Shown here piece after piece: positions 58,525-64,000 of a stretch of 64,000 bases of DNA (position 1 is its first letter; each line of letters opens with the position of its first letter). The notes under the pieces were generated by a model. The model made no database searches. It was not told where the DNA came from and worked only from the letters and a program-made list of their open reading frames with translations. Origin of the DNA: Chloroflexota bacterium (GTDB lineage: Bacteria; Chloroflexota; Limnocylindria; P2-11E); contig JACQAT010000005.1 in NCBI GenBank assembly GCA_016194865.1, forward strand, positions 1 to 64,000. Reading direction: 5' to 3'. The translations under genes were made by a program, and so were the position numbers.

Positions 58525-60024
58525 CTAGACGCCGAGACGCGCGGTGCGGACCTCGACGATGTCGGCGTAGTGGCCGATGCGCTCGCGCACGGCGTCGGGG
58601 ACGGGGTCGTCGAGCGTCAGGATCATGAGCGCCTCGCCGCGCGGATTGCGCCGTCCGACCTGCATGGACGAGATGTTCACGTCGTTCTCGCCCAGGACGG
58701 TCCCGACGCGGCCGACGAGGCCGGGCTTGTCGGTGTGCTTCGTGAGCAGCAGGTGCCCCTCGATGGGCACGTCGACCCAGAAGCCGTCGATGCGGACGAT
58801 GCGCGGCTCGCCCTGCACGAGCGATCCCGCGACCTCGGTCCCGCCGACGCGCAGCGTGAGCAGGCTCGTGTAGCGCGCGGGCTCGAGCTCCTGGCGCTCG
58901 GCGATCGCGAGCCCGCGATCCTTCGCGAGCGCGAGCGCGTTCACGAGATTCACGCGCTGCTCCGAGAACTGCTCGAGCAGGCCCTTCACGCCAGCGGCGC
59001 GCAGCGGCTCCGGGTCGAGCTCGAGCAGCGTCCCCTGATAGACGAGCTCGAGGCTGCTCGGGCGGCCCTCGAGGAGCTGCGCGGCGAGCGAGCCGAGCCC
59101 CTCGGCAAGACGCAGCCACGCGGTGCCGCCCGCCTCTTCGCTCGGCGGGCGCGGCGCGTTCACCGCGTCGCGCGCGGGCCGGCCCTGCAGCACGTCGATG
59201 ATCTGGCGCGCCACGTCGACGGAGACGTTCGTCTGCGCCTCGACGGTCGAGCCCGCGATGTGCGGCGTGAGGATCGTGCGCGGCGCGGAGCGGAGGGGAG
59301 AGTCGGCCGGCAGCGGCTCGGTCGCGAAGACGTCGAGCGCGGCGCCTGCGAGCTCGTTCTTCTCGAGCGCGCTCGCCAGCGCCGCGGGGTCGACGACCTC
59401 GCCGCGCGAGCAGTTCACGAGGATCGCGGTCGGCTTCATCAGCGCGAGCGTCGTCGCGTTGATCATGCCGCGCGTCTTCTCGGTGAGCGGCGTGTGCAGC
59501 GAGATGACGTCGGCGTCGCGCAGCAGCTCGTCGAGCTCGACCAGGCGCGCGCCGAGCGCGCGCGCGCCGGCCTCGGTCGCGTACGGGTCGTGGGCGATCA
59601 CGTGCATCTCGAACGCGGCCGCGCGGCGCGCGACGAGCCCGCCCACGCGCCCGATGCCGATGAGCCCGAGCGTCTTCCCGCGCAGCTCGCGTCCCATGAA
59701 CGCGCTTCGCGTCCACTTCCCGGCCCGCACGCTCTGGTCGGCGTCGACCACCTTGCGCAGCAGCGCGAGCGACAGCGTGAGCGCGTGCTCCGCGGCGGCC
59801 CAGACGTTGCCGAACGGGGCGTTCACGACGTACACGCCACGCGCCGTGGCGGCCGGCACGTCGATGTTGTCGACGCCGACGCCGGCGCGACCGACCACCA
59901 TGAGCTTCTTCGCCGCGTCCAGGACCTTCGCGGTGACCTTCGTCTCGCTGCGCACGACGAGACCGTCGCTGTCGGCGACCTGCTTCAGGAGGTCGGCCTC
60001 GCTCAGTCCCGTCGCGACGCGCAC
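58525..60024 (-). CDS. serA: D-3-phosphoglycerate dehydrogenase (true N-terminus probably upstream)
   Basis: LGLIGIGRVGGLVARRAAAFEMHVIAHDPY; C-terminal ACT domain; in-frame upstream RPVVLVADPVAQEGIDLLREHCEV. Confidence 0.9.
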   Translation of the reverse strand: MRVATGLSEADLLKQVADSDGLVVRSETKVTAKVLDAAKKLMVVGRAGVGVDNIDVPAATARGVYVVNAPFGNVWAAAEHALTLSLALLRKVVDADQSVRAGKWTRSAFMGRELRGKTLGLIGIGRVGGLVARRAAAFEMHVIAHDPYATEAGARALGARLVELDELLRDADVISLHTPLTEKTRGMINATTLALMKPTAILVNCSRGEVVDPAALASALEKNELAGAALDVFATEPLPADSPLRSAPRTILTPHIAGSTVEAQTNVSVDVARQIIDVLQGRPARDAVNAPRPPSEEAGGTAWLRLAEGLGSLAAQLLEGRPSSLELVYQGTLLELDPEPLRAAGVKGLLEQFSEQRVNLVNALALAKDRGLAIAERQELEPARYTSLLTLRVGGTEVAGSLVQGEPRIVRIDGFWVDVPIEGHLLLTKHTDKPGLVGRVGTVLGENDVNISSMQVGRRNPRGEALMILTLDDPVPDAVRERIGHYADIVEVRTARLGV

Positions 60025-60097
60025 CTCGCAGTGCTCCCGCAGGAGGTCGATGCCCTCCTGCGCGACCGGGTCCGCGACGAGGACGACGGGTCTGTTG

Positions 60098-61291
60098 CTA
60101 ACGGCGGCTGCCGACCGGCGTCTTCGCCGGCGGCTGCGTTGCCTCCGCGTACGCGCGCAGCGCGGCGGTGATGGCGACGCCGGCCTCGACGGGCTGGTTC
60201 AGGTCCTTGAGCGTCAGCTCCAGCGCCGAGAGGAAGCCCAGCATGTCCTGCAGGGTCACGAAGCCCATGTGGCCGACGCGCGCGATCTGGCCCTCGAGCT
60301 TGCCCTGCCCGCCGGCGATGACCGTGTCGTAGTCGTCGCGCAGGACGCGCATGAAGTTGCGCGAGTCCACGCGCGCGGGCATGCGGAAGGAGGTGCACGT
60401 GGGGGAGGCGTGCGCCTCGTCGGCGAAGAGCCCCAGGCCCGCGGCCTGGATCCCGCGACGCGTCGCGAGGGCGAGGTCGCGGTGGCGCTTGATGATCGAC
60501 TCCAGGCCCTCCTCGGCCATCAGCCGCAGCGCCTCCTGCAGCGCGATGACCACGGTGTTCGCCGGCGTCGCCGGGGTCGAGCCGTGATCGAGCGCGTCCT
60601 TGTACGTCTGCAGGTTGAAGTAGAGCTTCGGCAGGTTCGAGCGATCGAATGCCTTCCAGGCCTTCTCGCTCATCGCGACCATCGACAGCCCTGGAGGCGC
60701 GCCCCAGGCCTTCTGGCTCGCGGTGACGCAGACGTCGATGCCCCACTCGTCGATCTCGAGCTCGACCGCGCCCGCGCCGGACACGCTGTCCACGATGAGC
60801 AGCCGCCCGGACTCGCGCACGACGGCGCTGATCTCCTTCAATGGGTTGAGCACGCCGGTCGAGGTCTCGTTGTGCGTGACGAGGACGGCCTTCGCGCCGT
60901 CACGCGCCTTCTCCTTCGCCAGCTCGTCGCGCACGAGGTCTGGCTCGACCGCGCGGCCCCACGGCACGTCGACGCGCCGCGCGTCCACGCCGTAGGCCCT
61001 GCAGATCTGGAAGAAGCGGTCGCCGAAGGCGCCGTTCACGAAGACGAGCACCTTGTCGCCGCTCGACAGGGTGTTCGCGACCGCGGCCTCCATGCCACCG
61101 GATCCGGAAGCGGTCAGCAGCAGCACGTCGCCCTTCGTGCGCAGGAAGTCCTGCAGCGCGCGGGTGATCGCGGCCATCAGCGCGGCGAACTCGGGGCCGC
61201 GGTGGTTGATCATCGGCCGCGCGGACGCGGCGAGCACCGCCTGGGGCACGAAGGTGGGGCCGGGGATGCGCAGGTTCTGAGGGCGGTACAT
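60098..61291 (-). CDS. Class V aminotransferase (alanine-glyoxylate/serine-pyruvate type)
   Basis: LRIPGPTFVPQAVLAASARPMINHRGPEFAALMAAI; VCVTASQKAWGAPPGLSMVAMS. Confidence 0.9.
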   Translation of the reverse strand: MYRPQNLRIPGPTFVPQAVLAASARPMINHRGPEFAALMAAITRALQDFLRTKGDVLLLTASGSGGMEAAVANTLSSGDKVLVFVNGAFGDRFFQICRAYGVDARRVDVPWGRAVEPDLVRDELAKEKARDGAKAVLVTHNETSTGVLNPLKEISAVVRESGRLLIVDSVSGAGAVELEIDEWGIDVCVTASQKAWGAPPGLSMVAMSEKAWKAFDRSNLPKLYFNLQTYKDALDHGSTPATPANTVVIALQEALRLMAEEGLESIIKRHRDLALATRRGIQAAGLGLFADEAHASPTCTSFRMPARVDSRNFMRVLRDDYDTVIAGGQGKLEGQIARVGHMGFVTLQDMLGFLSALELTLKDLNQPVEAGVAITAALRAYAEATQPPAKTPVGSRR

Positions 61292-61376
61292 GGGAGGAGG
61301 GCTCCTTCCGTTTCGCTCGTGCCTATGATGCCAGCGCCGGCCGCGTCAGACAACGCCGAAGAGAGGAAATGTTGAA

Positions 61377-62036
61377 CTGAAGTTCGCTGCTTCCATCCTC
61401 AACGCAGATTTCGGACGCCTCGCCGACGCCGTCCAGGCGGCCCAGGCGGCGGGCGCGGATTGGATCCACGTCGACGTGATGGACGGCCATTACGTGCCGA
61501 ATCTCACATTCGGGCCGAAGATGGTCGAGGACCTCCATCGCGCGACGACCCTGCCGCTCGACGTGCATCTGATGATCGAGCGTCCCGAGATCTGGGTCGA
61601 TCGCTTCGTCGACGCCGGCGCGTCGTACGTCACTGTGCACATCGAATCGACGGCGGATGCAGGGGGCGCGCTCGCGCGCATCCGCGAGCGTGGCGTGCGG
61701 CCCGGGATCACGCTCGTCCCCGAAACCCCGCTCGCGCGCATCCTTCCGTACCTCTTGAGCGTCGACCTCGTCCTCGTCATGAGCGTGAAGCCGGGATTCG
61801 GCGGTCAGCCGTTCATCGAGAGCTCCATCGACAAGATCCGCGCGCTGCGCGCGGAGCTCGATACGCGTGGTCTATCGCGCGTCGAGCTGGAGGTGGACGG
61901 CGGCATCAAGGCCGAGAACGCGAGGCGCGTCGCCGATGCGGGCGCCACCGTGCTCGTCGCGGGCTCCGCGATCTTCCTCGATCCGGCCGGCCCCCACGTG
62001 GCGCTCGCGAAGCTGAAGCGCGCGGCCTCGGGCTAG
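61377..62036 (+). CDS. rpe: Ribulose-phosphate 3-epimerase
   Basis: KFAASILNADFGRLADAVQAAQAAGADWIHVDVMDGHYVPNLTFGP...VMSVKPGFGGQPFI...EVDGGIKAEN; start codon non-canonical. Confidence 0.9.
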   Translation: MKFAASILNADFGRLADAVQAAQAAGADWIHVDVMDGHYVPNLTFGPKMVEDLHRATTLPLDVHLMIERPEIWVDRFVDAGASYVTVHIESTADAGGALARIRERGVRPGITLVPETPLARILPYLLSVDLVLVMSVKPGFGGQPFIESSIDKIRALRAELDTRGLSRVELEVDGGIKAENARRVADAGATVLVAGSAIFLDPAGPHVALAKLKRAASG

Positions 62037-62401
62037 TCCTCGTCCCCGAGCCCGAGCTCGTGTAAGCGTTCGTCCGAGATGCCGAAGTGATGCGCGATCT
62101 CGTGCACGACCGTGTCGCGGACGATGCGCGCCTGGATGTGCGGCGACGCGCTGATGGACTCGATCGGCCTGCGGAAGATCGTGATGCGGTCTGGCAGATA
62201 GGGCTCGTCCAGGCCGCGCTGCGTCAGTGGGACACCTTCGTACAGTCCGAGCAGCGTTCCGCCATCGGGCAGGCGCGCCGCATCTGGCTCGTCCTCGACG
62301 ATGATCTCGACATTGCGCATCCGTTCGCGGAACCGGGGCGGGAGATCGGCCAGGGCACGTCTGACGAGGCGTGCGAAACGGGCGCGCCGCAGGTCCGACA
62401 T
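62033..62401 (-). CDS. Zincin-like metallopeptidase family protein
   Basis: DTVVHEIAHHFGISDERLHELG. Confidence 0.85.
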   Translation of the reverse strand: MSDLRRARFARLVRRALADLPPRFRERMRNVEIIVEDEPDAARLPDGGTLLGLYEGVPLTQRGLDEPYLPDRITIFRRPIESISASPHIQARIVRDTVVHEIAHHFGISDERLHELGLGDED

Positions 62402-62410
62402 GCGGTCACT

Positions 62411-63019
62411 CTAGTCAACCTCTTGACCCTCGCCGCAGATGACGCGGAGCCGTCGCAGCGCGCGCGCACGCATGCGGCACACGCCGGACTCCGAGAGGCC
62501 GACGCGCGCGCCGATCTCCTTCAGCGTGTAGCCGCGTCCGAACGACAGCACGATCACCCGGCGCTCGAGCGCGGGCAGGCGGCGGACACAGGCGCGGACC
62601 CCCGCCCAGCGCGCGTCCTGCGTCGAGCGGCACACGGCAGCGGAGCGCTGCGGCGGCTCCAGTCCGTGCTCGAGGCAGCGATCGAGCGAGACCTCGAGGT
62701 ACGGAGGCGCGAGCTCGCTGTCGGCCGCGCGTGCCGCCTTGTACTCGCGCCGCGCGGTGCGCGTGAGCGGATCGCGGGCGCGCAGCGCGTCGAGCACCTG
62801 GCCGCGCACGCGACGCGCGGCGTATGCCCCGAACGGCGCGCCCGCCGTGGACCGGTAGCGCCGCGCCGCCTGGACCAGACCGAGGACGCCCCAGGCGATC
62901 AGGTCTTCGCGCTCCGCGCCGCGACAGCGTGGGTCGAGCGAGCGCGCCGCGACGGATCTCGCGTAGCCGAGGTGCGCGATGATGCGGTCGTCGATCGCCC
63001 CGTTCGGCTCCACATCCAC
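62411..63019 (-). CDS. Sigma-70 family RNA polymerase sigma factor (FliA/WhiG-like)
   Basis: DLIAWGVLGLVQAARRYRSTAGAPFGAYAARRVRGQVLDALR...LPALERRVIVLSFGRGYTLKEIGARVGLSESGVCRMRARALRRL. Confidence 0.85.
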   Translation of the reverse strand: MDVEPNGAIDDRIIAHLGYARSVAARSLDPRCRGAEREDLIAWGVLGLVQAARRYRSTAGAPFGAYAARRVRGQVLDALRARDPLTRTARREYKAARAADSELAPPYLEVSLDRCLEHGLEPPQRSAAVCRSTQDARWAGVRACVRRLPALERRVIVLSFGRGYTLKEIGARVGLSESGVCRMRARALRRLRVICGEGQEVD

Positions 63020-63080
63020 TCCCCTTGGCGCTCGCCGCGAACGTACGAGACGCGCCCATAGGTGTCAATAGCGAATTGAC

Positions 63081-63617
63081 ATGTTATCCACAGAAATGAT
63101 GGCGCTCACGCTCTTCGACCGCTACGCATACCCCGACTGGCTGCGACGGCACAGCCTGGCGGTCGGCCGGATCGCCATGGCGCTCGCGGCGGCGCACCGC
63201 CGCGCCGGCCACGACCTCGACCCCGACGCGGTCGGCCTCGCCGGGTACCTGCATGACATCGGCAAGAGCCCGCTCCTCGACGGCGACGGCCGGGATCACA
63301 ACCAGATCTCGGCGCTTGTGGTGAGCGCGCATGGCCACGCCGACCTTGCGGAGCTCGTGCGCCGGCACCCGGTCTACGCCTCGATGGACCCGGGGCTCGC
63401 CCCGCGGACCCTGGCGGAGCGCATCGTGCACTACGCGGATCGGCGTGGTCTGTTCGAGGTCGTCACACTCGAGGAGCGGATGGGAGAGCAGCAGGCGCGC
63501 GCCCCACAGTTCGTGCATCTGCGCGACGCGCAGCTGCGCGCGGTGCGCGAGATCGAGCGCAGCGTGTTCGACGGCCTGCCGTTCGGACCCGATCAGCTGG
63601 CTGAGCAGGTGACGTGA
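63081..63617 (+). CDS. HD domain phosphohydrolase
   Basis: RRHSLAVGRIAMALA...LAGYLHDIGKSPLLDGDGRDHNQISALV. Confidence 0.82.
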   Translation: MLSTEMMALTLFDRYAYPDWLRRHSLAVGRIAMALAAAHRRAGHDLDPDAVGLAGYLHDIGKSPLLDGDGRDHNQISALVVSAHGHADLAELVRRHPVYASMDPGLAPRTLAERIVHYADRRGLFEVVTLEERMGEQQARAPQFVHLRDAQLRAVREIERSVFDGLPFGPDQLAEQVT

Positions 63618-64000
63618 ACGCGAACAAGGACCGCCTGGCGCGGCGGATCGCGGAGCTGAGCGCCATCGGCGGGCACGGCGACGCGGTGACGCGGCTCGGC
63701 CTCACGCTCGCGGAAGCGCAGGCGCAGGAGCTCGTCGCGTCATGGCTGCGCGCGCGCGGCGCGGCGATCCGCACCGACGAGGCGCGGAACGTCTACGGGC
63801 GATTCGGTGGTCCCGGCCCCGCGGTGCTCGTGGGCTCGCATCTCGACTCCGTTCCCGAAGGCGGCCGGTATGACGGCGCGCTCGGCGTCCTCTGCGCGGT
63901 CGAAGCGGTCGACACCATCCTCGACGCGGGTCGCACCCTTCGGCGGCCGCTCGAGGTGGTCGGCTGGTGCGATGAGGAGGGCGCGCGGTTCGGCATCGGG
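63614..64000 (+). CDS. M20-type Zn-dependent hydrolase / N-carbamoyl-amino-acid hydrolase (partial)
   Basis: VLVGSHLDSVPEGGRYDGALGVLCAVEAVDTI...VVGWCDEEGARFGIG; runs off window. Confidence 0.82.
   Translation, partial: MNANKDRLARRIAELSAIGGHGDAVTRLGLTLAEAQAQELVASWLRARGAAIRTDEARNVYGRFGGPGPAVLVGSHLDSVPEGGRYDGALGVLCAVEAVDTILDAGRTLRRPLEVVGWCDEEGARFGIG

Overview
High-GC, gene-dense bacterial chromosome segment, probably Chloroflexota-like (inferred from gene content only). Main blocks, left to right: (1) IS481-type transposase 5' end at the window edge, SAM methyltransferase, ECF sigma/anti-sigma pair, and a decayed patch with IS481 and GGDEF remnants; (2) a complete LysW-dependent amino-acid biosynthesis operon lysW-X-Y-Z-J-K, including a 57-aa lysW missing from the ORF track; (3) a CHASE2 adenylate cyclase / GAF / HD-GYP / MBL signalling operon, GerW-like protein, ParB-like protein and tRNA-Leu(UAG); (4) tig and clpP-clpX separated by a signalling island (REC-ParA/CpaE fusion, REC, GAF histidine kinase, HPt); (5) a Fe3+-type ABC transporter, a large GAF/HD-GYP/GGDEF protein, valS with an apparent in-frame palindromic insert, and mgsA; (6) a TPP enzyme, an aldehyde dehydrogenase and a Ugp-like ABC operon with two substrate-binding paralogues; (7) FHA-FHA-FtsW-PBP and MoxR-DUF58-TgpA clusters; (8) a compact three-gene operon at 55759-58062 (minus strand) with a repeat-containing hydrophilic precursor-like protein, a pre-ATP-grasp-like partner and a RimK/MvdD-type ATP-grasp ligase. 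This last operon is the best candidate for an undescribed system (graspetide/RiPP-like). (9) serA, a class V aminotransferase, rpe, a zincin, a sigma factor, an HD protein and a partial M20 hydrolase. Calls come from reading translations and motifs; no database search was run.
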